Shown in pieces: positions 31,407-39,291 of a stretch of DNA of 64,000 nucleotides; the stretch's first letter is position 1, and each line of letters begins with the position of its first letter. This DNA is from a virus, in IMG/VR virus record IMGVR_UViG_3300009011_000001, positions 124,001-188,000 of that record; one strand, written 5' to 3'. The notes under the pieces were generated by a model. That model worked only from the letters and a program-made list of their open reading frames with translations, did no database searches and was not told the DNA's origin. A program made the translations under genes and the position numbers.

Positions 31407-31808
31407 ATGAATAACTTTACAAATGGCGAAAACACCACCCTCGACGTTTTTCGAAAGCATTTGAATCACACCAACAGAACCAGTCAGGCTCAGCATGTGA
31501 TAATTAAGGAAACGCCGGAAAGCAATGGCACATCCATCAACATCTGTGTTCCTTTGAAGATGCCTGAGCACTTCTTCAAGAAAGATCCCGACAATGCTCA
31601 TGGTGACATTTATTTCTCACGGGATGATGGAATAAACGAAATGTCTGAAATGTTGCATGAAGATATTTCGCTGGCCTGTCTGTCGGAAATGGTGAAGATG
31701 GTTGAAGACCTGACCTCTTCAGAAGTCTTGTTTATTCGATGCACTCATTCGCCTACAGCTTTGTTTCTTTCAACCCCACAGATTCTGATTTTAATGGTGC
31801 ACGAATAA
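31407..31808 (+). CDS. Uncharacterised 133-residue protein, AT-richer than neighbours
   Basis: ATG 31407; an in-frame GTG at 31395 is possible. The gene is visibly richer in A/T than its neighbours, which may mean recent acquisition. Polar, acidic, with a hydrophobic C-terminal end (ALFLSTPQILILMV). Stop and next start overlap (TAATG). Confidence 0.52.
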   Translation: MNNFTNGENTTLDVFRKHLNHTNRTSQAQHVIIKETPESNGTSINICVPLKMPEHFFKKDPDNAHGDIYFSRDDGINEMSEMLHEDISLACLSEMVKMVEDLTSSEVLFIRCTHSPTALFLSTPQILILMVHE

Positions 31809-32071
31809 TGAGAACAGTGATCAACTGGCCTGATGCCTACGACACAATGTCCGGCATGGATCGATTCTGCGGCGGTCCCGAGCACGAAGACAGAACGGCC
31901 ATGGCGTTTTACTACGAGGCCAAACCAATTGTAGAAAAGGCCGTCGAGAATCTTGAAGCGCAGATCGACAAACTGCAGCTTCAGGTTAACGAACTAAAAG
32001 CCGCCAAACCTAAACTCCGCTACCATTCTGACCTTGGGATTTGGTACGTTGTTCCGAAGGAGTCGAAATGA
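31808..32071 (+). CDS. Uncharacterised 87-residue coiled-coil protein
   Basis: ATG 31808 overlaps the previous stop. Residues 35-67 are heptad-like (IVEKAVENLEAQIDKLQLQVNEL). The DRFCGGPEHEDRTAMAFYYEAKP start resembles many short phage coiled-coil proteins. Function unknown. Confidence 0.55.
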   Translation: MRTVINWPDAYDTMSGMDRFCGGPEHEDRTAMAFYYEAKPIVEKAVENLEAQIDKLQLQVNELKAAKPKLRYHSDLGIWYVVPKESK

Positions 32072-32238
32072 CAAAACGCATTTACGTTGTGCCTGCGGTT
32101 GGCCGCGCTGTACCAGATCCTGTTCAAGGCGACTTGCTTCCAAAGAAAGGTCGTGAGGTTGACGACAGCGACTGGTGGCAGCGCCGCAAGGCAGATAAAG
32201 ATGTCACCATCAAACCAGTCAAGAAGGCGGCGGAATAA
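32068..32238 (+). CDS. DUF2635-like small protein
   Basis: 56 residues behind GAAGGAG. 'YVVPAVGRAVPDPVQGDLLPKKGREVDDSDWWQRRKADKDV' matches DUF2635 ('KPA.GR.V.DP..G..LP..G..V..S.YW.RR..D.DV'). In Mu-like phages this family lies next to the tail-sheath gene. Here no tail gene is adjacent, so its usual context is missing. Confidence 0.65.
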   Translation: MTKRIYVVPAVGRAVPDPVQGDLLPKKGREVDDSDWWQRRKADKDVTIKPVKKAAE

Positions 32239-32729
32239 TGCAAGATCCTGTCAATCCGGAATATGTAGATTTCGAATCTGTAAAGATGGCCGTACAGACC
32301 GATGAGTTTCGAGGCTATCTGATCGATTGGGCATTGGCTATGGCACACCCAAAGATCAAAGTCTTCAACATGCATGACGGTAGTTATCCGGGCAACTACA
32401 ACAAGTTGCAATACGCAATGGATAACCCGACCGTCATCGTCGATCTAGAATGGAAAATCTGGTTCGAGGAGGCCGAGAAGAGCTGCCAATATAACCCGCA
32501 TGAAAACTGGGAATTCCTTGGCCCGTTCCTCACTGCCGAGAAGCCGTGTATCCGTTACGACTTTGAAAGCAAGGTCTATTCGGTCTATTTCGATAACAAC
32601 GTCGACGGAAGCTATTTGGTCTGTCACGAGAAACTCGAAACAGCCATTGCTAAGGCGTTCATCCTCTTCAAGTTTGGCTCCACAATGATGGTCCCATACC
32701 CACTCGCTAAACGGTATCTGCAGCAATGA
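32238..32729 (+). CDS. Uncharacterised 163-residue protein
   Basis: It starts on the last base of the previous stop. Tryptophan- and tyrosine-rich, with 'NWEFLGPFLTAEKPCIRYDFESKVYSVYFDNN'. Its stop overlaps the oxygenase-like gene. Function unknown. Confidence 0.57.
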   Translation: MQDPVNPEYVDFESVKMAVQTDEFRGYLIDWALAMAHPKIKVFNMHDGSYPGNYNKLQYAMDNPTVIVDLEWKIWFEEAEKSCQYNPHENWEFLGPFLTAEKPCIRYDFESKVYSVYFDNNVDGSYLVCHEKLETAIAKAFILFKFGSTMMVPYPLAKRYLQQ

Positions 32730-33391
32730 AAACTCAAAACCAAACTGTTGCTCCTTATTACGGCATTCCGCCTGACGTGATCGTCGAAGATCTGGCTATC
32801 GATCTGGTCAAAGACAAGGTCGAAATGTGTTTCTATCAGTACCTGCCTATCAAGATGGCCGGTGCTCTGGAAAGCTTCCACATCCCGAAGAACCTGGACT
32901 GGATCCGTCCGTTCATCCAGCATCTGGAATTCGATCCTCATCGCGACTACATCTACGTCAGCGCAAAACACCTGTTCGTGACCCCAGACAACATGGGTAA
33001 TCGTCCGGGCTGGCACAGCGATGGATTCGGCAGCGACGATGTGAACTACATCTGGGTCGATCGATTCCCAACTGAGTTTGCTCTGCAGCGTTTCCACCTG
33101 ACTACGGAAGACCACGCAGAGTCTCTCAAGCAGATTGCTGAGCAAGTGCGCGAAGACGCAATTTGCGTGTACAGCTCGAACTGTTTGCTGCGTCTCGATC
33201 GCTGGAACATCCATCGCCCTCCGGTCATGGGCACTGGCTTCCGTACGTTCTTGAAGTTCTCCATCTCCAAGAACAAGTACAACCTGCAGGGCAACTCGCA
33301 CAACTACCTGATCGATTACGATTGGGAAATGGTACCTCGTGCAGAAGCCCGCAATCACCCAACTGCCGATGTAACCGGCAAAGTAGGTTAG
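32726..33391 (+). CDS. Fe(II)/2-oxoglutarate oxygenase-like protein
   Basis: 221 residues. H97-x-D99 (in GWHSDGFG), H163 (NIHRPP) and R173 (FRTFLKFS) are spaced as the 2-His-1-Asp iron triad and the 2-oxoglutarate-binding arginine of the double-stranded beta-helix oxygenases. Such phage enzymes hydroxylate nucleobases, proteins or small molecules. The substrate cannot be told from sequence. Overlaps the upstream gene by 4 bases. Confidence 0.65.
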   Translation: MKTQNQTVAPYYGIPPDVIVEDLAIDLVKDKVEMCFYQYLPIKMAGALESFHIPKNLDWIRPFIQHLEFDPHRDYIYVSAKHLFVTPDNMGNRPGWHSDGFGSDDVNYIWVDRFPTEFALQRFHLTTEDHAESLKQIAEQVREDAICVYSSNCLLRLDRWNIHRPPVMGTGFRTFLKFSISKNKYNLQGNSHNYLIDYDWEMVPRAEARNHPTADVTGKVG

Positions 33392-33400
33392 GAGGGATTC

Positions 33401-33622
33401 ATGTCGCCTGAAGCTAAAGAAGCGGTTGAAGGTTTTCGTGCAACGGTAAAGCGAATCAGGGAATCTCTCCAGTCGTTGTTTGAGAAGATTCGCGACGGCA
33501 TGGACCACCGCGATCACAGCGTTTTGCACAAACACCGCAATGACGTCAACCGTAACGGCATGCCTGTAAACCGCCGGAAAGGCGTCGGTCACTATCGTCG
33601 ACCACAAGGAAAGAAGAAGTAA
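33401..33622 (+). CDS. Small very basic protein
   Basis: 73 residues behind AGGAGG. Histidine-, arginine- and lysine-rich C-terminal half (HRDHSVLHKHRNDVNRNG... RRPQGKKK). Likely binds nucleic acid by charge. Stop overlaps the next start. Confidence 0.55.
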   Translation: MSPEAKEAVEGFRATVKRIRESLQSLFEKIRDGMDHRDHSVLHKHRNDVNRNGMPVNRRKGVGHYRRPQGKKK

Positions 33623-34086
33623 TGAATATTTCCAACGGTCTTCCAGTCAGCCTGCAGGCAGAATTCGAAGATCCCGAACAGTGCAACACGATTCCGATTG
33701 TTGAACACGCTCGCTGGCTGAAAGGCCAAGACGCTGAACACGTCAACGGCTATGCGCACAAAACGCCGTACACCCGTGTCAATCTGGCCGGGGTGTTTCA
33801 ACACCTGTCACCGGTGGTGGAGTTGTTTGAAGAAGCGACCGAACAAGCTGTGCTGAAGGCTCTCTCGGCTCGTCTGCAGATTGATTTCGTCCAAGGCGAT
33901 GTACGGATCCACTTTACGCAAGACGGTATGCCAAAGCCCGGTGAGAGCTATGATGCTTACATCTTTGCTCTGCCTTATTCTGCCGTGTATCAGGGTTGCG
34001 CAACTCTGCGTATCTACAATCCTGGCAAATACATCCAGGCAGAGATCGTTCGTGATGAAACTGGGAAACTGCTTCCGAAGGCGTAA
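33622..34086 (+). CDS. Uncharacterised 154-residue protein
   Basis: Soluble, acidic, alpha/beta. It ends right at an inverted repeat (34082-34095) that begins the structured non-coding region. Confidence 0.56.
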   Translation: MNISNGLPVSLQAEFEDPEQCNTIPIVEHARWLKGQDAEHVNGYAHKTPYTRVNLAGVFQHLSPVVELFEEATEQAVLKALSARLQIDFVQGDVRIHFTQDGMPKPGESYDAYIFALPYSAVYQGCATLRIYNPGKYIQAEIVRDETGKLLPKA

Positions 34087-34089
34087 TTA

Positions 34090-34440
34090 ATTACGGGAAG
34101 TCGAACTCCTATACAAACAACCACTGCTGAAGGAACTGCAATGCGCGTAGCAGTCCTCGGGGCGTTAATGAGGATAACGTATCCCGATTGACTGGGCGAA
34201 GGACCAATGTCCGTGGCCACTAAAACTTAAAGCTTCAACCGAGTCGGGATAACCGCTCTTTGAATTGCACAAGCAAAAGCTTGTGTGAACTGCAGCGTGC
34301 GCATACACGCCGTAGCGCAACATCCGCCCCGACGCAAATTCCATTGAACAGGCGAGTTCTGGTTTATCGGTACCGATAAATTGCAGTTCCACACTGGAGG
34401 AAATGGACAGGGGCGGTATTTCTTTCTTTTTATGCTGTTC
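34090..34440 (+). ncRNA. Structured non-coding region, about 350 bases
   Basis: No plausible reading frame with a ribosome site. Many complementary segments are visible: 34132-34140 with 34382-34390 (9 bp, long range), 34180-34187 with 34244-34251 (8 bp), 34268-34274 with 34279-34285 (7 bp, AAAA loop), 34295-34299 with 34306-34310, the 18-base palindrome 34363-34380, and CCGCCCC 34324-34330 with GGGGCGG 34410-34416, followed by a T-rich tract and TATGCTG. This is the look of a folded RNA with its own terminator. It matches no RNA family I know (not tmRNA, RNase P or a known riboswitch). Confidence 0.55.
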
Positions 34441-34473
34441 TATTTCTTTTAATCAACCGCAAGGAAGTTACAG

Positions 34474-35001
34474 ATGGATACCGCTGCTCTTAAAAAGCTC
34501 CCCATTCCTAAGCCAGGAAAGACCTCTCCAGAAACCTACGGGTTCCTGTTCGGGGTTATGAAGACCCTTGAAAACTCTCCTCATGATCACGACTTCAGCG
34601 TTCACGGGAAAACTGAAGTGGTGAACTTCAGGATCAACCGCAATCGCAGCCAGATGGGGATGTTGAGCTTTCGACCTACTCAGCCCGGCCCCGCATTGGA
34701 AAATCCTGTAACGGTGTCCGATGAGTTCATCGCAGGTTTCGGTAAACAGATCGACGACAAACGCGTGGAACTGTCCGATGGTTCCGAAAAGGCTTTCTCG
34801 ATCATCCTGGCCTGTCTGAAGGGTCGCATGATCGTCACTCGCACTACTTGTGATGTGGTCCAGATGTGGAGCGGGCGAGGGGTCAAGGTCAAGCTGAATG
34901 GCATTTTGATCGATGGCCAATCGACACCAGTCGGCTTCATCGATTTCGACTTTACTCTGGCTCCGCGGGTGCAACGCTGGAATTTTCCACGCAGGCTCTA
35001 G
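34474..35001 (+). CDS. Uncharacterised 175-residue protein
   Basis: It starts behind GCAAGGAAG. Basic, beta-rich in the C-terminal half. First gene after the structured region. Confidence 0.56.
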   Translation: MDTAALKKLPIPKPGKTSPETYGFLFGVMKTLENSPHDHDFSVHGKTEVVNFRINRNRSQMGMLSFRPTQPGPALENPVTVSDEFIAGFGKQIDDKRVELSDGSEKAFSIILACLKGRMIVTRTTCDVVQMWSGRGVKVKLNGILIDGQSTPVGFIDFDFTLAPRVQRWNFPRRL

Positions 35002-35011
35002 GTAAATAGCA

Positions 35012-35194
35012 ATGGCCCAAATACCACTACCGCGAGATGCGTTCGCCTATACCGACATCGATGGTAAAGAAAGAACGTGCTACGTCGTAAGTAGTTCTGA
35101 CCGGCGGCGAGCCCCGTGGCGGCGTATGAAGAAACACATCGCGGAAACCGCTGCCCTGAAGCTGAAAGAGGAATCGCAGGATGTCAAAGCTTAA
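35012..35194 (+). CDS. Small basic protein
   Basis: 60 residues with an RRRAPWRRMKKH stretch at about 31-42. Overlaps the next gene by 14 bases. Function unknown. Confidence 0.5.
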   Translation: MAQIPLPRDAFAYTDIDGKERTCYVVSSSDRRRAPWRRMKKHIAETAALKLKEESQDVKA

Positions 35195-35669
35195 ACGACT
35201 TCACGAAAAATACGAAGAAGTTAAACTCTGGCTGAGTGAGCGCGACCGTAAGATCGAGCAGCTCGAAGACGAAAAGTCTAAAGATCAGAAAACAACTGCC
35301 TATTTGCAAGAAGAGATCAAGAAGCTCAGCGCTAACGTGCAGGTGCTTCAGGGTCGTCTGATTAAATACGAAGGCACCCCGGCGAATCGTCGTGGCGACA
35401 CTGGCGAAAGCGACGACTTTGCTCACTATCTGGATCGTGAGCGTTCTGACCTGCCTTTAGGCGATTACACGGATGATGAGCTGGCCAATGCTATCTTCAT
35501 GAACTACGATGTCTTTCCTTCTGTCGAGGAACTGCTTTCAGGCAAAGCCAAGATGCCAATCGCCTACATGACTGCCGGTAAAGAGCGCATTCGCTGGCTG
35601 TCCCGCAAACTGGCTGAAGCGCTTGCCGCTGATTTGGCCAACTCACCAAAAGGTACCCTGGAGGTATAA
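35181..35669 (+). CDS. Coiled-coil protein, 162 residues
   Basis: Residues 1-65 form a long charged coiled coil (EKYEEVKLWLSERDRKIEQLEDEKSKD...). An acidic middle and a helical end follow. The stop overlaps the next start. Function unknown. Confidence 0.58.
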   Translation: MSKLKRLHEKYEEVKLWLSERDRKIEQLEDEKSKDQKTTAYLQEEIKKLSANVQVLQGRLIKYEGTPANRRGDTGESDDFAHYLDRERSDLPLGDYTDDELANAIFMNYDVFPSVEELLSGKAKMPIAYMTAGKERIRWLSRKLAEALAADLANSPKGTLEV

Positions 35670-35944
35670 TGTCTAACAAATACACTTTGATCGATGCAAC
35701 TATCGGTGTTAAATGTTTCGGCACCGGACGGATCGATGTGAAAGAAGTCCTATCCGACATGGGTGTTGCGGTGACTCCGAAGTCTGAAGAACACCCTGGC
35801 TTCAATGTCTACCAGAAACGCCTCTACGAAGACAACCCGGATTTCGACTTCGAAGAAAACAACGGCGTGATCGACTACACTCAAGTCGGCGAGCCTAAAG
35901 ACCAGATGGTCACTATCGTGATCGAGGTGGAGAACGATGCCTAG
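35669..35944 (+). CDS. Uncharacterised acidic 91-residue protein
   Basis: It starts on the last base of the previous stop, behind CTGGAGG. Acidic and probably a small alpha/beta fold. Overlaps the next gene by 8 bases. Confidence 0.55.
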   Translation: MSNKYTLIDATIGVKCFGTGRIDVKEVLSDMGVAVTPKSEEHPGFNVYQKRLYEDNPDFDFEENNGVIDYTQVGEPKDQMVTIVIEVENDA

Positions 35945-36203
35945 AGTGAAGCTGGACGGAGCTACTGCTCTGACCTTGGAGCTGAAAACTCCTACCGAAC
36001 AAGCAACGGTGGTCTTGACCGCCCTTGCTCCAGACAACGTTATAGGTCTGATCAACCTGCAATACGAAAAGACCGGCAACAGTCCTTACGATCTTGCTCA
36101 ATGGCTGGTCGGTAAGAACTGGGCGGTTCTTGCTGTGTCCCATCCCGTAGCTTTGAAGCGCGAAATCAAGAACCTTCAAATCACCACTCAACGCCCTGAT
36201 TAA
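35937..36203 (+). CDS. Uncharacterised 88-residue protein
   Basis: Overlaps the previous gene by 8 bases. Beta strands followed by helices; no motif. Confidence 0.54.
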   Translation: MPRVKLDGATALTLELKTPTEQATVVLTALAPDNVIGLINLQYEKTGNSPYDLAQWLVGKNWAVLAVSHPVALKREIKNLQITTQRPD

Positions 36204-36214
36204 GGAGCTGTGAA

Positions 36215-36454
36215 ATGAAACTGTCCGACATGGCAGCACTGGAAGTACCGAAAGGTGCCACTCACTTTGTTCTCGATAACGACGGCTTCAGTGCCGCCTG
36301 GTATAAACGCGAAGGCGTAGAACTGTACGGCATGCCGATGGACGTTTCTCGTGCCGGCGATGGCTGGGCAAAAACGCCAGGGTGCACTCGCGCCCTGCGT
36401 GATCTGAAAACCGATATTGAACTTAAATTTGAACGCGAAAGATTGGGGAAATAA
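36215..36454 (+). CDS. Uncharacterised 79-residue protein
   Basis: It starts behind AAGGAGC. 'VPKGATHFVLDNDGFSAAWYKREGVELYG' follows a 'P.GATH......WYK..G' pattern seen in several small phage proteins of unknown role. Confidence 0.56.
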   Translation: MKLSDMAALEVPKGATHFVLDNDGFSAAWYKREGVELYGMPMDVSRAGDGWAKTPGCTRALRDLKTDIELKFERERLGK

Positions 36455-36457
36455 TTA

Positions 36458-36922
36458 ATGTTCCAGATTATGCTTGCTGGCATGGTTGCTTTTGATGGCA
36501 GCTACTTCGACAATATCGGTCGCGCTCTTGCGTTCGGGTTGCTGTTGTTCTTCACTTATCTGACCCTGTGGATTCTGGCCGCCCTGTGGAACTTCGCCTG
36601 GGCGTGGATCGACGATGCTCCACGTAAGCGTTACAACTGCTTCAGTGGCTTCATCGCGCGCCTGACTGGCTACGAATGGCGTGGTGGTACCTGGGCATGG
36701 CACTCGAAGCGGTTCGGTGAGTCGGACATGATTCACATATTTCCGATGATCTTCGTCTTCGCCCTGCCAATGGTTTTGGTAACCCTTTTCACGTTCTACA
36801 GCTTCTTCCTCACCTGTGCCGTCTGTGTTGGCGCAGCATTTGGCACTCGCTTCGTTCGCCGCATGAAGAAAGCTTTCGATAAGCACGTCGGCGACAAACA
36901 CGCTCACCAGAAGGACGACTAA
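36458..36922 (+). CDS. Multi-pass membrane protein
   Basis: 154 residues with hydrophobic segments at about 22-45, 91-108 and possibly 112-130, separated by a basic, aromatic loop. The C-terminus is charged. Inner-membrane protein of unknown role. Confidence 0.6.
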   Translation: MFQIMLAGMVAFDGSYFDNIGRALAFGLLLFFTYLTLWILAALWNFAWAWIDDAPRKRYNCFSGFIARLTGYEWRGGTWAWHSKRFGESDMIHIFPMIFVFALPMVLVTLFTFYSFFLTCAVCVGAAFGTRFVRRMKKAFDKHVGDKHAHQKDD

Positions 36923-36923
36923 A

Positions 36924-37565
36924 ATGGACGCGCCAGACAATAAAGAAGAGCAACCTGTCTTGCGCGATATCCTTGCCATGCACGAGCAGGTCTTAAACGA
37001 CCTGCTCCTTGAGCTGCCTCATGAATCCAAGCTCATCGCTTTGCAGGTATTGAACAAGCATCAACAGAAAATCGCCAACAAGTACTTTGACATTGACAAA
37101 CCCACTGACCCGGCCATCACCGAGTTGTTTGAAACCTGGCTCAGAATTGGCCTCAACGCCGAGAAAGATGAAGAGGCTCGAACTACTGCTCGCCGCAATG
37201 TGATTCGCAGTCTCTTTAAAGCCCACGGTTTCACTGTCAAGCCTGGTGAGACGGATCTGAAGGAATACGTCTTCCGTGCAGCCGAGTCGCTAATTCGTCG
37301 GATCGATGTGTTCTATCGGAAGATGGGTATCGTCGCCATCACGAAGACTGGCGATTTCGACCACAACACCGTCGAGCATTATCAGGCGATGGAAGATCGC
37401 TCCAAGTGGTCGACCAAACAATGGATCGAACATTTGGGTGGTCGGCAGGACGAACAGATGAACATCGTGTTCGGCAGCCCGTATGCGGTGGCCAAGCTTC
37501 TGGAACTGTACTGCGAAGAAATGGTTCGCGGTACCATCATTAAAACTATACCGAAAGAAGAATAG
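36924..37565 (+). CDS. Uncharacterised helical 213-residue protein
   Basis: Start immediately follows the previous stop. Mostly helical, with a WIEHLGG...MNIVFGSPYAVAKLLELY end. No motif recognised. Confidence 0.57.
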   Translation: MDAPDNKEEQPVLRDILAMHEQVLNDLLLELPHESKLIALQVLNKHQQKIANKYFDIDKPTDPAITELFETWLRIGLNAEKDEEARTTARRNVIRSLFKAHGFTVKPGETDLKEYVFRAAESLIRRIDVFYRKMGIVAITKTGDFDHNTVEHYQAMEDRSKWSTKQWIEHLGGRQDEQMNIVFGSPYAVAKLLELYCEEMVRGTIIKTIPKEE

Positions 37566-37574
37566 GGGGTTGTC

Positions 37575-38237
37575 ATGGAACTTACGTTTTATTGCGAACC
37601 GGACAGTAATGAATGGCGTGTTCTCGAACCGGGTAAAGAGTTCGCTACTTTCCGCGCCAAGTTCACCGATAACTACGCCGGCAATGGGATTCGCGTCCAA
37701 ACGTCTATCGGCGGTGACGGCGCCGGCGCCAAAATGTGGGGCGAGCTCAAGGTCCTTGTTTATGGCAACGGTCAAATAAACGGTCAGCGCGATGTGGCAA
37801 AAATCGTTTGCTCAGAAAATCGGTCGTTTGAAATGCCTTTGTCGCATTTCTATATCGACGATGAATACCTACTCGGAAACGGCCTGTTGTCTGATTCTGT
37901 TTCCTTTGCTCTTCCGGCCTCTAACGCCAAAGGCCTAGGAAATATTTCATCTGTCTTTTTCAAATATTGGCAGATCAAGATTCTTGGCCCACTTATTGAA
38001 AGCGATAAGAGGTCGGCGGCTTACGCATCGGGGCTGATTTTTAGAAAACGTAATGGGGACGATTTCTTCTTGGCCTGTAACCGACTTCGCGAGCCAGCGC
38101 AGGTCAAATGGGTGAGCGAGATCCCAGAACCGATATTCAGCAATGAATACGGCGATGTCTACGTCTACGACGATATATCGCGTCAAGACAAACTGACCAT
38201 CTCTACGGACGATTTCTTTAAAGCGTCTGTTCAGTAA
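37575..38237 (+). CDS. Uncharacterised beta-rich 220-residue protein, AT-richer
   Basis: It starts behind AGGGGGTTGTC. Many beta strands and a glycine-rich part (TSIGGDGAGAKMWGELKVLVYGNG). The later half is AT-rich compared with neighbours. Function unknown. Confidence 0.57.
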   Translation: MELTFYCEPDSNEWRVLEPGKEFATFRAKFTDNYAGNGIRVQTSIGGDGAGAKMWGELKVLVYGNGQINGQRDVAKIVCSENRSFEMPLSHFYIDDEYLLGNGLLSDSVSFALPASNAKGLGNISSVFFKYWQIKILGPLIESDKRSAAYASGLIFRKRNGDDFFLACNRLREPAQVKWVSEIPEPIFSNEYGDVYVYDDISRQDKLTISTDDFFKASVQ

Positions 38238-38246
38238 GGGGCGTGT

Positions 38247-38438
38247 ATGAAAGTTCCAATTGGTCCTGACATGGAGGAGGCGCTTCTCAACACGGTGAAG
38301 GTAAAACTTCAGCAGTTGAAGTGTGTTGCTCCAGGTGGTATCTACGGCAGTTGGCTGAATTCGTTGGTTGCAGATGTCAACAAAGCCTTCGATAAAATTG
38401 CCGATAAAGCGGCCAGCGATAACGCCGGTTGTCTCTAG
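38247..38438 (+). CDS. Small protein before the tRNA cluster
   Basis: 63 residues behind AAGGGGCG. Helical with two cysteines. Last coding gene before the tRNA region. Confidence 0.52.
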   Translation: MKVPIGPDMEEALLNTVKVKLQQLKCVAPGGIYGSWLNSLVADVNKAFDKIADKAASDNAGCL

Positions 38439-38481
38439 ATGGTAAAAAGTTACAATGCGTATTAGCTATATGTAGGAAGAG

Positions 38482-38576
38482 CACTGCCCGGCGGGCAGCA
38501 AGGCTATTCTACACGACGCAACCCGCCGGTGATGCCGGTGCCTTTGAGCGAAATGGCGCTCTGGCGGGTTGCGTCA
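38482..38576 (+). ncRNA. Hairpin-rich leader of the tRNA cluster
   Basis: CTGCCC-GGC-GGGCAG forms a first hairpin. GACGCAACCCGCC then pairs perfectly (13 bp) with GGCGGGTTGCGTC across about 35 bases that contain a smaller GAGCG/CGCTC hairpin. It ends 4 bases before tRNA-Tyr. It may be a processing signal or a separate small RNA. Confidence 0.5.
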
Positions 38577-38579
38577 CCT

Positions 38580-38667
<88 letters not shown>

Positions 38668-38751
38668 CGAATTATCGGCCGCGACTTTATAGTTGCTGGG
38701 AAACCTTATCCGAGTATAAACGGATCGGCCGGCCTTGCTTTAAAAGTTTGT

Positions 38752-38828
38752 TGGGGTATAGCTCAGTCCGGTAGAGCAGCGGGTTTTGATCCCGCTTGTC
38801 ATAGGTTCGAATCCTGTTGCCCCTGCCA
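38752..38828 (+). tRNA. tRNA-Gln (anticodon TTG)
   Basis: D arm GCTC...GAGC, anticodon arm GCGGG-TTTTGAT-CCCGC (TTG), T arm ATAGG-TTCGAAT-CCTGT, G discriminator, encoded CCA. The first pair is T-T, in keeping with the weak 1-72 pair of tRNA-Gln. Confidence 0.9.
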
Positions 38829-38833
38829 TGTTC

Positions 38834-38975
38834 GGAGAAGCGTTCGGTTACGGAGTGGTTGAACGTTGATATATCGGGTAACTACCGATTGGATACATGA
38901 GCTAGAGTGGAAGTCGCCTGCCATGGGGCCATGACTATTCATCCGCGAGTTCGAATCTCGCCTGTCCGCTTCTCC
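38834..38975 (+). ncRNA. tRNA-like element with outer 9-bp stem, not a normal tRNA
   Basis: GGAGAAGCG at the start pairs with CGCTTCTCC at the end. Inside lies a perfect T arm (GCGAG-TTCGAAT-CTCGC, 38945-38961), a D-arm-like stretch near 38842-38863 and several hairpins. At 142 bases, without a clear anticodon loop or encoded CCA, it fits no standard tRNA. A 77-base inner piece (38891-38967) could be a degraded tRNA. Possibly a tRNA-derived RNA. Confidence 0.45.
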
Positions 38976-38987
38976 TTACCTTGTAAT

Positions 38988-39063
38988 TCCGCGATAGCTC
39001 AGTTGGTAGAGCAAACGGCTGTTAACCGTTTGGTCCCTGGTTCGAGTCCAGGTCGTGGAGCCA
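38988..39063 (+). tRNA. tRNA-Asn (anticodon GTT)
   Basis: Acceptor TCCGCGA/TCGTGGA, D arm GCTC...GAGC, anticodon arm AACGG-CTGTTAA-CCGTT (GTT), T arm CCTGG-TTCGAGT-CCAGG, G discriminator, encoded CCA. Confidence 0.95.
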
Positions 39064-39067
39064 ATTT

Positions 39068-39180
39068 GCTGCGGTCCCTTTGAGGGGCAGATACCGTGGA
39101 TTGTCATGACAGCTTACACCGTCCGGCGGAGTCTTGACTAATAGAGTGATGGGTTAAAACCCTGAGCGATGCCGGAGACT
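39068..39180 (+). ncRNA. Hairpin-rich spacer in the tRNA cluster
   Basis: CTGC...CCCTTTGAGGG..GCAG, TGTCATGACA, and CCGGC (39123-39127) with GCCGG (39171-39175) enclosing a GGGT-TAAA-ACCC hairpin. No tRNA can be folded and no reading frame is present. A decayed tRNA or an unrecognised RNA. Confidence 0.35.
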
Positions 39181-39194
39181 ATTTCTTGCTTTAC

Positions 39195-39284
39195 GGTGAA
39201 TTGGTCGAGTGGCCTATGGCGGCGGCTTGCTAAGCCGTTGACCCTTAACCGGGTCCGAGAGTTCGAATCTCTCATTCACCTCCA
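39195..39284 (+). tRNA. tRNA-Ser (anticodon GCT)
   Basis: Acceptor GGTGAAT/ATTCACC, anticodon arm CGGC-TTGCTAA-GCCG (GCT), class-II variable arm, T arm GAGAG-TTCGAAT-CTCTC, encoded CCA. Confidence 0.93.
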
Positions 39285-39291
39285 GTTAGTC

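Noticed and set aside
34165-34392. 75-residue minus-strand frame in the structured region
   Set aside because: No ribosome site, low-quality composition, and the region is better explained as folded RNA.
34090-34440. tmRNA, RNase P RNA or self-splicing intron
   Set aside because: No tRNA-like ends with tag frame, no RNase P core sequence, and the region is between complete genes rather than splitting one.
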